This document shows positions 42,892-52,343 of a stretch of DNA of 64,000 bases, piece after piece. Where the stretch lies: assembly GCA_009711785.1 (NCBI GenBank), contig VENA01000038.1:1-64000 (forward strand), written 5' to 3'. Within the stretch, counting starts at the first letter, position 1; every line of letters starts with the position of its first letter. Source of the stretch: Bacillota bacterium. GTDB lineage: Bacteria; Bacillota; Clostridia; Tissierellales; MES13. Under the pieces are notes generated by a model that saw nothing but the letters and a program-made list of their open reading frames with translations, searched no databases and was not told where the DNA came from. A program made the position numbers and the translations under genes.

Positions 42892-44373
42892 ATGAAATTA
42901 CAATATAAAAGTACAAGGGGAGGAAATTTAGTAGACTCATCCTTTGCTATAGTAAAGGGTATAGCTAAAGATGGGGGATTGTATGTACCAACGGAAATAC
43001 CTAAAATTAATAAACCATTAAAAGATTTAACAAATAAAAATTATAAGGAACTAGCTTTTTATATAATGAATAAATTTTTACCAGACTTTAATGATGAAGA
43101 GCTTTTAGATTGTGTAGAAAAAGCATATAATCAGAAGTTTGATACAGAAGTTATAGCTCCTTTAATCGAAAAAGATGATGCTTACTTTTTAGAACTTTTC
43201 CATGGACCTACTTTAGCCTTTAAGGACATGGCTTTATCAATCCTTCCCCATCTATTAAAGGCTTCGAAAAAGAAACTTAATATAAAAGATGAAATTGTAA
43301 TACTTACTGCAACTTCAGGGGATACAGGAAAAGCTGCTTTAGAAGGTTTTTCTGATGTAGAAGGAACAAAGATAATAGTATTTTTCCCTAAAGAGGGTGT
43401 AAGTAAAATACAAGAAAGACAAATGATTACTCAAAGGGGTGAAAATACCCATGTTATTGGTATAAATGGAAATTTTGATGATGCTCAAAATGCAGTAAAA
43501 AAAGTTTTTAATGATAAAAGTTTTAACGATATATTAAAAGAAAATGATCACATGTTTTCATCGGCTAATTCTATAAATATAGGAAGATTAATACCTCAAA
43601 TAGTATATTATTTTTACTCTTATTTAAATTTACTTAAAAATAATAAAATAGATAATAATGAAAAGATAAATATCGTTGTTCCTACAGGTAATTTTGGTAA
43701 TATATTAGCAGCTTATTATGCTAAAAAAATGGGACTTCCTGTTAATAAGCTTATATGTGCATCAAACGAAAATAATGTATTATATGATTTTTTAAATACT
43801 GGTATATATGATATGAGAAGGGATTTAAAATTAACAAGTTCACCTTCAATGGATATACTTATATCGAGTAACTTAGAGAGATTTTTATATGAATTAAGTA
43901 ATCGTGATTCTAAGCTTATAAATAGTTTAATGAAGCAATTAAATAATTTGGGGGTATATGAGATAACTGATGAAATGAAAAAGGGATTAAATGATTTTTA
44001 TGGTGGTTATGCTGATGAAGAAAAAACCTTTGATACCATTAAAAAAGTCTTTAATAAATATAATTATTTAATAGACCCACATACTGCTGTAGCTTATTCA
44101 GTATATAAAGATTATAAAAAAGAAACATCAGATGATACTAAAACAATTATAGCTTCTACAGCAAGTCCGTATAAATTTACTAAAACTGTATATAACTCTA
44201 TAAACGATAATAAAATAGACGATGATTTTAAATTAATAGAGAAATTATCAAAATATACAAATACTTCTATTCCAAAGGTACTTAAAAGTATCGATAAAGA
44301 TGAAATTCTTCATAAGGATGTATGTAATGTGGAAGATATAAAAAAAGTTATAGAAAAAATATTGAAGGTGTGA
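42892..44373 (+). CDS. thrC: Threonine synthase
   Basis: A PLP enzyme that makes threonine from O-phosphohomoserine. About 493 residues, the long form resembling E. coli and yeast enzymes. YKSTRGGNLV opens it, the PLP lysine is in GPTLAFKDMALS, and TATSGDTGKAALEGF and PTGNFGNILAAYYAKKMGLP bind the cofactor phosphate. The ATG at 42892 is chosen because GGAGGTG (42879-42885) lies just after the upstream ATG at 42877. It is followed immediately by thrB. Confidence 0.95.
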   Translation: MKLQYKSTRGGNLVDSSFAIVKGIAKDGGLYVPTEIPKINKPLKDLTNKNYKELAFYIMNKFLPDFNDEELLDCVEKAYNQKFDTEVIAPLIEKDDAYFLELFHGPTLAFKDMALSILPHLLKASKKKLNIKDEIVILTATSGDTGKAALEGFSDVEGTKIIVFFPKEGVSKIQERQMITQRGENTHVIGINGNFDDAQNAVKKVFNDKSFNDILKENDHMFSSANSINIGRLIPQIVYYFYSYLNLLKNNKIDNNEKINIVVPTGNFGNILAAYYAKKMGLPVNKLICASNENNVLYDFLNTGIYDMRRDLKLTSSPSMDILISSNLERFLYELSNRDSKLINSLMKQLNNLGVYEITDEMKKGLNDFYGGYADEEKTFDTIKKVFNKYNYLIDPHTAVAYSVYKDYKKETSDDTKTIIASTASPYKFTKTVYNSINDNKIDDDFKLIEKLSKYTNTSIPKVLKSIDKDEILHKDVCNVEDIKKVIEKILKV

Positions 44374-44378
44374 TTAAT

Positions 44379-45260
44379 TTGATAAAAATAAAGGTACCAG
44401 CAACTAGTGCTAATATAGGTCCGGGGTTTGACTGTTTAGGTATATCTTTGAAACTTTTTAATGAGATAAAAGTAAAGGAAATAGATAAGGGTTTAGTTAT
44501 AAAGGGAGGAGAAAAAAAGTTTAGAAATAAATTTAATCTAATATATACTTCAATGATTAAATGTTTTGATATAGTTAGATACAAACCAAAGGGTATAGAG
44601 ATAAATTTAGATCCTAAAATACCGATATCAAGAGGGTTAGGAAGTAGTGCTTCATGTATAGTTTCTGGGGTTATGGCAGCTAATGAAATTTCAAATTCAA
44701 AATTATCAAAGGAGGATATATTAAATATTTCAACTAACATAGAAGGACATCCTGATAATATAACTCCAGCTATTTATGGAGGTTTAACAGTTTCTATACT
44801 TGAAAAGAACAAAGTATATTTTAATAAAATAGATATAAAGAAGGGACTTAAATTTTTAGCTATTATTCCTGACTTTAAATTATCAACTAAAGAGTCAAGA
44901 AATGTGCTTCCTGAAAATATAAAATATAGTGATGGAGTATTTAACGTTGGGAGAGTTTCTTTACTGATTTCATCTTTAGTAAATGGCAGATTTGATTTAT
45001 TAAAGCTTGCCTGTAAAGATAAGCTTCATCAAAACTATAGAGGTAAATTAATAAGTAATTATGAAAAAATTATAGATTATTGTGATAAATCAGAGACTAA
45101 AGGTGTTTATTTAAGTGGAGCAGGACCAACTATTATGGTAATATTAAATAGTAAGAATAATATTTTTAAAAATGATATAGTCAAATTTTTAAATAGTTTA
45201 AACATGAAATGTTTAGTGAAAGAATTAGAAATAGATACTAAGGGTGCTAAAGTAAGTTAA
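44379..45260 (+). CDS. thrB: Homoserine kinase
   Basis: A GHMP-family kinase that phosphorylates homoserine, providing the ThrC substrate. About 293 residues: VPATSANIGPGFDCLG at the N-terminus, the ATP loop PISRGLGSSASCIVSG and the C-terminal GVYLSGAGPTIMV. GAAGGTG at 44364-44370 indicates TTG 44379 rather than the overlapping GTG 44370. Order thrC-thrB follows the pathway. Confidence 0.94.
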   Translation: MIKIKVPATSANIGPGFDCLGISLKLFNEIKVKEIDKGLVIKGGEKKFRNKFNLIYTSMIKCFDIVRYKPKGIEINLDPKIPISRGLGSSASCIVSGVMAANEISNSKLSKEDILNISTNIEGHPDNITPAIYGGLTVSILEKNKVYFNKIDIKKGLKFLAIIPDFKLSTKESRNVLPENIKYSDGVFNVGRVSLLISSLVNGRFDLLKLACKDKLHQNYRGKLISNYEKIIDYCDKSETKGVYLSGAGPTIMVILNSKNNIFKNDIVKFLNSLNMKCLVKELEIDTKGAKVS

Positions 45261-45277
45261 AAATGAGAGGGGATTTT

Positions 45278-45715
45278 ATGGAGAGTAAATTTCTAGTTAT
45301 AGACAAGGAAATTCTTCCAGAGGTTTTTGAAAAAGTTATTATAGTTAAGGATATGTTAAAAAGAAATGAAGTTAAGGGGATAACAGAGGCTGTAAAAAGG
45401 GTAGGTATTAGTAGAAGTACTTATTATAAGTATAAGGACCATGTATTTAGATTAGCCCAGGGAGCTAAGGCTAAGAGAGTAACAATTCGATTTCTATTAA
45501 AACATGAAATGGGAGTTTTATCTAACATTTTAGAAGAAATGGCTAAGGATAAGGGGAATATATTAACGATAAATCAAGATGCACCAATAAATAATATAGC
45601 AAACGTAAGTATTACCTTTGATATAAGTAATATGAATAAAAGTTTAAACGATATTTTAAAAAACTTTGAAAATATGAAAGGTGTAGAAGAGGTAGAACTT
45701 ATAGCTATGGAATAA
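45278..45715 (+). CDS. HTH-ACT domain regulator (UPF0735, PheB/ThrR-like)
   Basis: A 145-residue protein of the UPF0735 ACT family. The N-terminal half has a helix-turn-helix-like segment (ITEAVKRVGISRSTYYKYKDHV), and residues about 70-145 form an ACT domain (LLKHEMGVLSNILEEMAKDKGN), which usually binds an amino acid. As I recall, B. subtilis ThrR (YszB), a repressor of hom and thrCB, belongs to this family. Position as the third gene after thrC-thrB and opposite hom fits a threonine-sensing autoregulator. The ATG at 45278 follows GAGGGGA at ideal spacing. Confidence 0.85.
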   Translation: MESKFLVIDKEILPEVFEKVIIVKDMLKRNEVKGITEAVKRVGISRSTYYKYKDHVFRLAQGAKAKRVTIRFLLKHEMGVLSNILEEMAKDKGNILTINQDAPINNIANVSITFDISNMNKSLNDILKNFENMKGVEEVELIAME

Positions 45716-45745
45716 GAGGGAGAAATCCCTCTTATTTATTTTTAT
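45711..45745 (+). terminator. Terminator of the thr operon
   Basis: AATAAGAGGG pairs with CCCTCTTATT around AGAAAT, followed by TATTTTTATTT. Confidence 0.88.
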
Positions 45746-45852
45746 TTGTAAAAAATTTGTAGAACATTCTTAAAATAAGAAGGAACTTATATATTACAGT
45801 CGAATATAGTATTATAGGTATCAGTTTAAAGTATAAAACTAGGATGATTATT

Positions 45853-47721
45853 ATGTTTTTAAAGTATAACTATAAAATAAAAAAAGATGATATATTTTAT
45901 AAACAGATAGCTTATAAAAATTATAAAAGGCTATCTTGGTTAGCTTATTTTATTACGGTAATATCAATGTTTCATTATTTAATGGATATTAAGAATTTTA
46001 AATTAATACATACAACTTTTCTATTAATCTCTATTTTATTTGTGATCTTAGTTAATATTAAAAGACCAAGAAAAATAAAGGATATAAATAAATATCATAG
46101 CTTTTTAACATATTTATTTGTTACTTTTATATTAGTTATGGGAGTTTTAAAAACCTATTTAACACTACAACAAAGGGAGTTTATAGGTTTATTTATTATG
46201 TTTATAGTGGCAATACCAATAATTTTTATATTAAGAGCCTTTTTTTATATTATTTTAAGCCTTTTAAGTGTAATTAGTCTTTATATATTATCTTATCATT
46301 ATAATAAAGCTTCTTTTGATATCTTTTATAAAAATATAGTTCTATTTATAATTTTAATAATAGTGTCCTCAATAATATCTATTATTATTTATAATCTAAA
46401 AATTAAAAATCATCTTATAGACAGAATGAATATAGATTTAAAAAATAATAAAAATAGATTAGAACTAGCATTATCTGGAGGTAAAATAGGGTTATGGCAT
46501 TATAATATAAAGACCGAAGAATTGGATTTCGACGATAGTTGGTATAATATGCTAGGTTATCAGAGATATGAGTTAAAAGGTAATATAGAAACTTGGAAGA
46601 CTTTAGTACATCCAGATGATTTCAAAAAGATGACAACTGCTTTAGAAAAGCATATAGATAATGAGAGTGAATGCTATGAAATAGAGCATAGACTTAAGAA
46701 TAAAGATGGAAAATGGCAATGGATATTAATATCAGGTAAAATTAATAAAAGGGATAAATATGGACAGCCTATGGTTATGAATGGAATATATAAGGACATA
46801 ACAGAGAGAAAAGAAAGAGAGATTAATATAGCCCTCAGTGAAGAAAAGCACAGAAAAATATTTGAAAAGTTTGTAGATGTATATTTTGAAACGTATTTAG
46901 ATGGGACTATAAAAACAGTAAGTCCATCAGTAGAAACAGTATTAGGATATAATAATGAGGAACTTATAGGAAAATCAATACTAGATGTTTATTATAATAA
47001 CAAAGACAGAATAGACTTTTTAAAGGAAATGAAAAAAGAAGGATATATAAGAAATTATGAATTGAAATTACTAAAGGAAAATAACAAAGTAATAGATGTT
47101 TTAATAAATGCAAACTATGTTTATGGAAATAACAATAACCCACAATTTATATCTGGAATAATGAGGGATGTAACAAAGAGAAAAGATATAGAAAGAAAAT
47201 TAAAGGAATATGCAACCTATGATGATTTAACAAAGGTTTATAATAGACGTATGGGACTAGTTATGCTAGAAGAAAAAATTAATGAAGCAGAAAGGGAAAA
47301 TAGATTACTTACTGTTTGTTTTTTAGATGTTAATGGATTAAAGGAGATTAATGATAATATAGGACATAAGGCAGGGGATGATTTACTTAAGATTGTAGCT
47401 AAAGTTATAGATAATGAAATAAGAAAAATCGATATCATTTGTAGAATGGGTGGAGATGAATTTTTAATAATATTTTCAAATTGTTCTATTAGACAAGCAG
47501 AACATATTTGGAAAAGGATAGTAAAGGAATATAACAGAATAAATAAAGTTAAAAACTATCCCTTTATGATAAGTGTAAGTCATGGTTTATCAGAGTATAA
47601 ACCAAAGGATAAAAAGAGTATAGATGAACTTATCAATATAGCTGATAAAAGAATGTATAAAGAGAAAAAGATTTTAAAGGATAAACTAATAGATAAAAAG
47701 GTAAGGATAATTAATAACTGA
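45853..47721 (+). CDS. Membrane PAS-PAS-GGDEF diguanylate cyclase
   Basis: About 622 residues. Five to six transmembrane helices span about 30-195. Two PAS domains follow (about 205-325 and 335-445), the first with WKTLVHPDDFKKM and DITERKERE as in PAS_3/PAC. The GGDEF domain (about 450-615) has an intact RMGGDEFL and an inhibitory I-site RKID five residues before it. It should make c-di-GMP with product inhibition. The start is uncertain: I prefer ATG 45853, since AGGA at 45841-45844 would touch the ATG at 45844. The crcB gene follows 21 bases downstream. Confidence 0.9.
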   Translation: MFLKYNYKIKKDDIFYKQIAYKNYKRLSWLAYFITVISMFHYLMDIKNFKLIHTTFLLISILFVILVNIKRPRKIKDINKYHSFLTYLFVTFILVMGVLKTYLTLQQREFIGLFIMFIVAIPIIFILRAFFYIILSLLSVISLYILSYHYNKASFDIFYKNIVLFIILIIVSSIISIIIYNLKIKNHLIDRMNIDLKNNKNRLELALSGGKIGLWHYNIKTEELDFDDSWYNMLGYQRYELKGNIETWKTLVHPDDFKKMTTALEKHIDNESECYEIEHRLKNKDGKWQWILISGKINKRDKYGQPMVMNGIYKDITERKEREINIALSEEKHRKIFEKFVDVYFETYLDGTIKTVSPSVETVLGYNNEELIGKSILDVYYNNKDRIDFLKEMKKEGYIRNYELKLLKENNKVIDVLINANYVYGNNNNPQFISGIMRDVTKRKDIERKLKEYATYDDLTKVYNRRMGLVMLEEKINEAERENRLLTVCFLDVNGLKEINDNIGHKAGDDLLKIVAKVIDNEIRKIDIICRMGGDEFLIIFSNCSIRQAEHIWKRIVKEYNRINKVKNYPFMISVSHGLSEYKPKDKKSIDELINIADKRMYKEKKILKDKLIDKKVRIINN

Positions 47722-47742
47722 TATGATTAAAGAGGTGAAGTA

Positions 47743-48117
47743 ATGCAAAAGATAATCATAGTAGGAATTGGTGGGTTTATTGGAGCCATTCTTAGATATT
47801 TAATATCAATTCAGTCGAATAAAATATTAGGTATATTTTTACCCTACGGGACTTTAATTGCCAATGTGTTAGCTTGTTTTTTGATAGGTTTCTTTATAGA
47901 AGGAAGTTTAGAAGTATTTAATATTTCACCAAATATGAAGCTGTTTTTAACAACAGGTTTTTTAGGAGGATTAAGTACATTTTCTACTTTTAGTTACGAA
48001 ACCATGGCAATTTTTAGTAGTAATTTTTTATTAGCTGGATTTAATATATTATTAAACTTATCCTTTGGTATGTTAGGGATTTGGGTAGGTAAATATGTAA
48101 TACAATTGATAAAATAA
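47743..48117 (+). CDS. crcB: Fluoride channel CrcB/Fluc
   Basis: A 124-residue, four-helix membrane protein that exports fluoride as an antiparallel dimer. GGFIGAILRYLIS, GTLIANVLACFLIGFF and TTGFLGGLSTFSTFSYE are the family motifs, including the Phe residues of the pore and the Na+-site region. A single gene implies a homodimer. AGAGGTGA precedes the ATG. No fluoride riboswitch is visible upstream; the gene appears to be read from the GGDEF gene. Confidence 0.93.
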   Translation: MQKIIIVGIGGFIGAILRYLISIQSNKILGIFLPYGTLIANVLACFLIGFFIEGSLEVFNISPNMKLFLTTGFLGGLSTFSTFSYETMAIFSSNFLLAGFNILLNLSFGMLGIWVGKYVIQLIK

Positions 48118-48142
48118 ATCGCTAATATAGCGGTTTATTTTA
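48111..48142 (+). terminator. Terminator after crcB
   Basis: AAATAAATCGCT pairs with AGCGGTTTATTT around AATAT, followed by TATTTTA. The stem includes the crcB stop codon. Confidence 0.82.
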
Positions 48143-48180
48143 TTTTAAAATATACTTTATAAATTATAATAAGATACAGT

Positions 48181-48357
48181 TTATTCTTTTGTTTTTTTAC
48201 TCTTTGAAAAATCCGCGAAGGATTTTGGTGTTATACCTTTTTCGTTACATTCATTAACATATTTTTGATATCTATTATCCTCTTCATAAATTTTCATACC
48301 TATATTTAGTAACGTATTATATTCTTTAGTATTATTGTTATTATTTAACTCAGACAT
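48181..48357 (-). CDS. Small hydrophilic protein of unknown function
   Basis: A 58-residue protein, not recognised. It begins MSELNNNNNTKEYNTLLN, has an Asn run, and ends in a basic tail (FSKSKKTKE). It has no signal peptide or membrane segment. The ATG at 48357 has AAGGAAG on the minus strand at 8-base spacing, so a GTG nine bases upstream is unlikely. No flanking partner suggests a function. The remaining space to 48531 shows nothing but AT-rich DNA. Confidence 0.6.
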   Translation of the reverse strand: MSELNNNNNTKEYNTLLNIGMKIYEEDNRYQKYVNECNEKGITPKSFADFSKSKKTKE

Positions 48358-48530
48358 ACTAAACACTTCCTTAAATTTATTAATAGCGATAGTACTTAGG
48401 TTGATTTCATAATTAGTATTAGGTATTATTATAAAAATATACTTAAAGAAAAATCATTGTTATATTAAATATTTTAAATCCTAATTAAAAAGTTTTATAA
48501 TATATATAGATTATTTTAGGGGGTGAAAAA

Positions 48531-49472
48531 TTGTTTATAGATTCCCATATACATATAACTTTAGATGGTATAAATTTCAAAGAATCTAGAGAAAGATTTA
48601 AAAAAGGTAATTTCAAAAAATATATACATAATATTTTCAAAGGGTACAAAGAAAAAGGAATATACGCATTAAGGGATGGTGGGGATGATTTAGAAGTTTA
48701 TAAAGAGATTAAAGAAATTGCTAGAAAGGAAAATATTATATATAAATCACCTATTTATGCGTTGTATAAAAAGAATCACTATGCATCCTTTCTAGGAAGG
48801 CCTATAGGTAATAAATATGAGTTTAAAAGGGAATTTGAGATACTTAAAAGTAAAGGAATAGATCATTTAAAAATTCCACTAACAGGACTTGTAAGTTTTA
48901 AAAAATATAAAGATGTAGGTGAAATAGCCTTTAGTTTAGATGAATTAAAATATATGATAGATTCAGCTAAAGATAGTAATATAAGTGTTATGGTTCATGC
49001 AAATTCTAAAGAAGCTGTAAATATGGCTATTAAATCAGGGGCAAATACTATAGAGCATGGATATTTTATTGAAGAAAGAGAGCTTTATAATATGGCTAAA
49101 AATAATATTATATGGATACCTACTTTAGCACCCTTTGGGAACATATATTATAAAGATAATAAAATATTAAAAAAACATATTAATATTATAGAAAAAGTAT
49201 ATAAGAAACATTTAGAAATTGTAAATAAAGGATATGAATTAGGGGTAAATATAGGGGTAGGTAGTGATTCAGGAGCTTATCTAGTTAGACATGTGGAAGG
49301 TTTTTTCGATGAAATAAAATATTTAAAGGAAGCTGGGATAAGTGAGAAAGAGGCTTTAAAATTAAGCTTTGAAAATGGGATAAAAGCTTTAAATCTTACG
49401 AAGGAAGAAATAAATTTTATAAGGGGGATAAAAAATGAGTTTTCTAGATCAAGACATAAATATAATTATTAA
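48531..49472 (+). CDS. Amidohydrolase superfamily protein
   Basis: A 313-residue metal-dependent hydrolase, starting at TTG behind GGGGGTGA. HxH is at the very N-terminus (FIDSHIHITLDG). Other metal ligands are likely in HLKIPLTG (carboxylated Lys), VMVHANS, NTIEHGYFI and GVGSDSGAY, as in cyclic amidohydrolases and imidazolonepropionase relatives. The substrate is unknown. Its 3' end overlaps the next gene by 38 bases, which suggests coupled translation. Confidence 0.85.
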   Translation: MFIDSHIHITLDGINFKESRERFKKGNFKKYIHNIFKGYKEKGIYALRDGGDDLEVYKEIKEIARKENIIYKSPIYALYKKNHYASFLGRPIGNKYEFKREFEILKSKGIDHLKIPLTGLVSFKKYKDVGEIAFSLDELKYMIDSAKDSNISVMVHANSKEAVNMAIKSGANTIEHGYFIEERELYNMAKNNIIWIPTLAPFGNIYYKDNKILKKHINIIEKVYKKHLEIVNKGYELGVNIGVGSDSGAYLVRHVEGFFDEIKYLKEAGISEKEALKLSFENGIKALNLTKEEINFIRGIKNEFSRSRHKYNY

Positions 49473-50034
49473 TAAGGCTAATGAAAGTGATAAAAAAACA
49501 ATCAAAGCCTATTTAACGATGCTTAAAAATCCAAAATCTGTAGGTGAGTTTATTAATATATTTAAAAAGGCTGTAAATAAAAATACATCTAAACAGATGC
49601 TTGGATTTAAAATTATTGAAAGGAGCAACGAGCCTAATTTTTTTCCCTATGTTTTAGATACTATTAAAGACTTAGATAATAATATTCAAGTTCAAACAGC
49701 ATTTAAATCATTAAGAATCTTACCTAAAGATATTGAAAACATTAATAAATATATACCAACCATTATTAAGTTAATAGATAAGATAAGGGATAGGGAAGTT
49801 ATTTATCATGGAGTATGTTTATTATATAGAGCTGTAAAAAAACATCCTAATTTAAAAGAAACAATCAAAAGTTATAATATAACATTAACAGAAGATGAAG
49901 GTCATAAACTTTTAAGAAGGTTTGATATTCAAGAAAAATGGGCAACAAAAAATCATAGGGGTAAAACAAAACCAGGATATATACAATCTATGGATGATTT
50001 TATTAGTTTTTCACAAAATTTCATAAGTTACTAA
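49435..50034 (+). CDS. Protein of unknown function, possibly helical repeat
   Basis: A 199-residue soluble protein, not recognised. It is mostly helical, with two segments of HEAT-like character (PYVLDTIKDLDNNIQVQTAFKS at about 62-83 and IIKLIDKIRDREVIYHGVCLL at about 110-130); this is a weak impression. It overlaps the amidohydrolase gene by 38 bases, with AAGGGGG inside that gene as its ribosome site, so the two are probably functionally linked. Confidence 0.65.
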   Translation: MSFLDQDINIIINKANESDKKTIKAYLTMLKNPKSVGEFINIFKKAVNKNTSKQMLGFKIIERSNEPNFFPYVLDTIKDLDNNIQVQTAFKSLRILPKDIENINKYIPTIIKLIDKIRDREVIYHGVCLLYRAVKKHPNLKETIKSYNITLTEDEGHKLLRRFDIQEKWATKNHRGKTKPGYIQSMDDFISFSQNFISY

Positions 50035-50101
50035 AATTTATTTGAGTTAGTCATACCTAAATGGGTATTAGATTTATATAATGCTTATTTAGGGTGATTT
50101 A

Positions 50102-51409
50102 ATGAATGAATTAAATAAAGCTTTTAAGAATTTAATAATATTCATTGTTGTTTCAGTAATTTTAACAACAATTCTATTCTATATTCCGATAAAGAATGCT
50201 TTTATTGACAAAGGAATAAAGGATTTAGAGAACAAAATAAATTTACAAGCTACAAATATTGAACATAAACTAGAATTATATGATAAGTTAATCCATTCAG
50301 TAACTAGTAGAACTTTTATTAAAGAAAAACTTTTTATGTATTATAATAAAAAAATAAGTCTTGATGAGTTAAGGTTGTTTACCCAATATAAATTTGAAGA
50401 TGGGGTAGATATATATGAAAATTTAATAGCAGCAAAAAGGCATTCATTTGATGGATTAAAAATCGCTACTTATGGGGATTTGAAAGTTTTTAATAAATTT
50501 AATACAAATAAAAACAAAGGTATAATACAAACTGATAATAAAATAATGCTTATGATTAAGAAAAATATATTTAAAAGAGGTATATACTTAGGTTATGACA
50601 TAGCAATTTTTGATATTACATACATATTTAACAGGATAGACAATGATTCATCTATATCATATTCTATAAGAGATACTACAAAGTTAAATAAAAATAAAGA
50701 TTTAATTACCCATATAGATAAAATAAAAAATACTAATTACTATTTAGTGGGTTCTGTTAGTAGAAGTTATATAAACAAAAATATTAGTGATGCAAGACAG
50801 ATCACGTTTATTTTTTCTATTACGATAATAGTTATGACAATTTTATTATCCCATTTTATTTTAAATAAAAATGCTAAACAAATAATAAACAAATGCAAAA
50901 CTGCAAATGAAAGGATACAAGAATATGCAAGGCATGATACTTTAACAGGTATATATAACAGACGTATGGGAATAGAATTATTAAAGAAAAAGAAGAAAAA
51001 TGCTGATATAAACGATAGTAAGTTAACAGTTTGTTTTGTAGATATAAACAATTTAAAAAAGGTAAATGATACATTTGGGCATAAAGAAGGGGATAGATTT
51101 ATTAAATGTGTTTCAGATGTAATGGAGGAAGAAATAAGAAAAGCAGATTATGTCTCAAGAATGGGGGGAGATGAGTTTTTAATAGTATTTCCCCACTGTG
51201 ATACGATAGGTGCTGAAAAGGTACTTGAAAGAATCTTAACTAGGTTTAAGGATTTAAATTCTAAAAATAAATATCCCTATAAAATAGGGATAAGTTATGG
51301 ATTATCAGAGTATATACCAAAGAGTAATAAAAAAGTAGATAAGCTAATTTCAGAGGCTGATGAGAAAATGTATAAACATAAAGAAAAACTAAAAAGTAAA
51401 GGTTATTAA
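50102..51409 (+). CDS. Membrane sensor diguanylate cyclase (GGDEF)
   Basis: A 435-residue protein: transmembrane helix at about 11-31, an extracellular sensor region of about 200 residues with no recognised motif, a second helix at about 235-258, and a C-terminal GGDEF domain. The signature SRMGGDEFLIVF is intact and an I-site RKAD lies five residues upstream, so it should be product-inhibited. Its GGDEF half resembles that of the protein at 45853 (for example YNRRMGIELL against YNRRMGLVML, and SYGLSEY against SHGLSEY), suggesting a local duplication. Confidence 0.9.
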   Translation: MNELNKAFKNLIIFIVVSVILTTILFYIPIKNAFIDKGIKDLENKINLQATNIEHKLELYDKLIHSVTSRTFIKEKLFMYYNKKISLDELRLFTQYKFEDGVDIYENLIAAKRHSFDGLKIATYGDLKVFNKFNTNKNKGIIQTDNKIMLMIKKNIFKRGIYLGYDIAIFDITYIFNRIDNDSSISYSIRDTTKLNKNKDLITHIDKIKNTNYYLVGSVSRSYINKNISDARQITFIFSITIIVMTILLSHFILNKNAKQIINKCKTANERIQEYARHDTLTGIYNRRMGIELLKKKKKNADINDSKLTVCFVDINNLKKVNDTFGHKEGDRFIKCVSDVMEEEIRKADYVSRMGGDEFLIVFPHCDTIGAEKVLERILTRFKDLNSKNKYPYKIGISYGLSEYIPKSNKKVDKLISEADEKMYKHKEKLKSKGY

Positions 51410-51455
51410 AAATAATAATAGATTATCATCACTGATAATCTATTATTATTTTTTT
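51409..51455. terminator. Bidirectional terminator
   Basis: An 18-base perfect stem, 51411-51428 with 51433-51450 (core AATAGATTATCA), flanked by A and T tracts, between convergent genes. Confidence 0.9.
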
Positions 51456-51459
51456 ATGA

Positions 51460-52194
51460 TTAGCTATTATAAGTAAATTTCCTTTTATTCTCAGCTATAT
51501 TAGGAACCTTTACATCAAGATGTCTAATTTTTTTCTTAAAATCCTTGCAAACATGAAATTTATCACCGAAATGCATAGGAAATAACATTTTAGGTTTTAT
51601 AATTTCTGCAAAATATTTTCCGCCAAAATAATAAAACTCCTCTAATCTTGGGTCAACTGGGAAAAATGCAATATCAATAGCCTTATAATTTAATTTTTTT
51701 AACCTTTGAATTTCATCTTTAAAATTTCTTTCTTCTTCTAACTGAGATTCTAAGGAATCATTTTTCCAATGCCACCAGTTTAAATCACCGGCGTGAAAAA
51801 TATTTAAATCATCAACATTGACTAGAAAAGATAAGCCTTTATCGGTACTACCAAGACTATGTATTGTAACATTATCTAATTTAAAGGTCTTATATTTATC
51901 CATAGAATAATAGTTATTCCTAGGTTTATTTATAACAATATCATTACTTAAAATATATTTAATACTAGTACTTGATTTTTGCCAATCAAAAATAGTCGGA
52001 TCAAAATGATCACTATGACTATGACTTACAAATACAAAAACGTTTTTTCCATTATCTAAATAGTCTGGAGTTATTTCTAGATAAGGGTTTATATCGTAAT
52101 CAGGGCTATAATCAAAAATTAAAATAGAACTTTTAGTTTCAACTAAGAAACCACTATGAAATAAGTGTGTTATTATAGCAGAGTTATTATCCAT
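51460..52194 (-). CDS. Metallo-beta-lactamase-fold hydrolase
   Basis: A 244-residue protein of the UPF0173/YtnP-like branch. The metal motif is VSHSHSDHFDP (HxHxDH), followed by FHAGDLNWWHW and a late His in LFPMHFGDK. It has no signal peptide. AAAGGTGG precedes the ATG. It is a single gene with a terminator downstream and a divergent lipoprotein gene upstream. The substrate is unknown. Confidence 0.83.
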   Translation of the reverse strand: MDNNSAIITHLFHSGFLVETKSSILIFDYSPDYDINPYLEITPDYLDNGKNVFVFVSHSHSDHFDPTIFDWQKSSTSIKYILSNDIVINKPRNNYYSMDKYKTFKLDNVTIHSLGSTDKGLSFLVNVDDLNIFHAGDLNWWHWKNDSLESQLEEERNFKDEIQRLKKLNYKAIDIAFFPVDPRLEEFYYFGGKYFAEIIKPKMLFPMHFGDKFHVCKDFKKKIRHLDVKVPNIAENKRKFTYNS

Positions 52195-52343
52195 TTAAAA
52201 GCCACCTTTTTTATTATTATGATTTATCATCTTAACATTTTATACTATAAACCACTTAAAAACAAGTTATATTTAGCATTATATCTAAATTATGTTTGAT
52301 ACATTTATTTAATGGCAATAATAACAAAAAATGGAGGGATGAT

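Noticed and set aside
47722..47742. Fluoride riboswitch before crcB
   Set aside because: Only 21 bases separate crcB from the preceding gene and no fluoride aptamer signature occurs in or near it.
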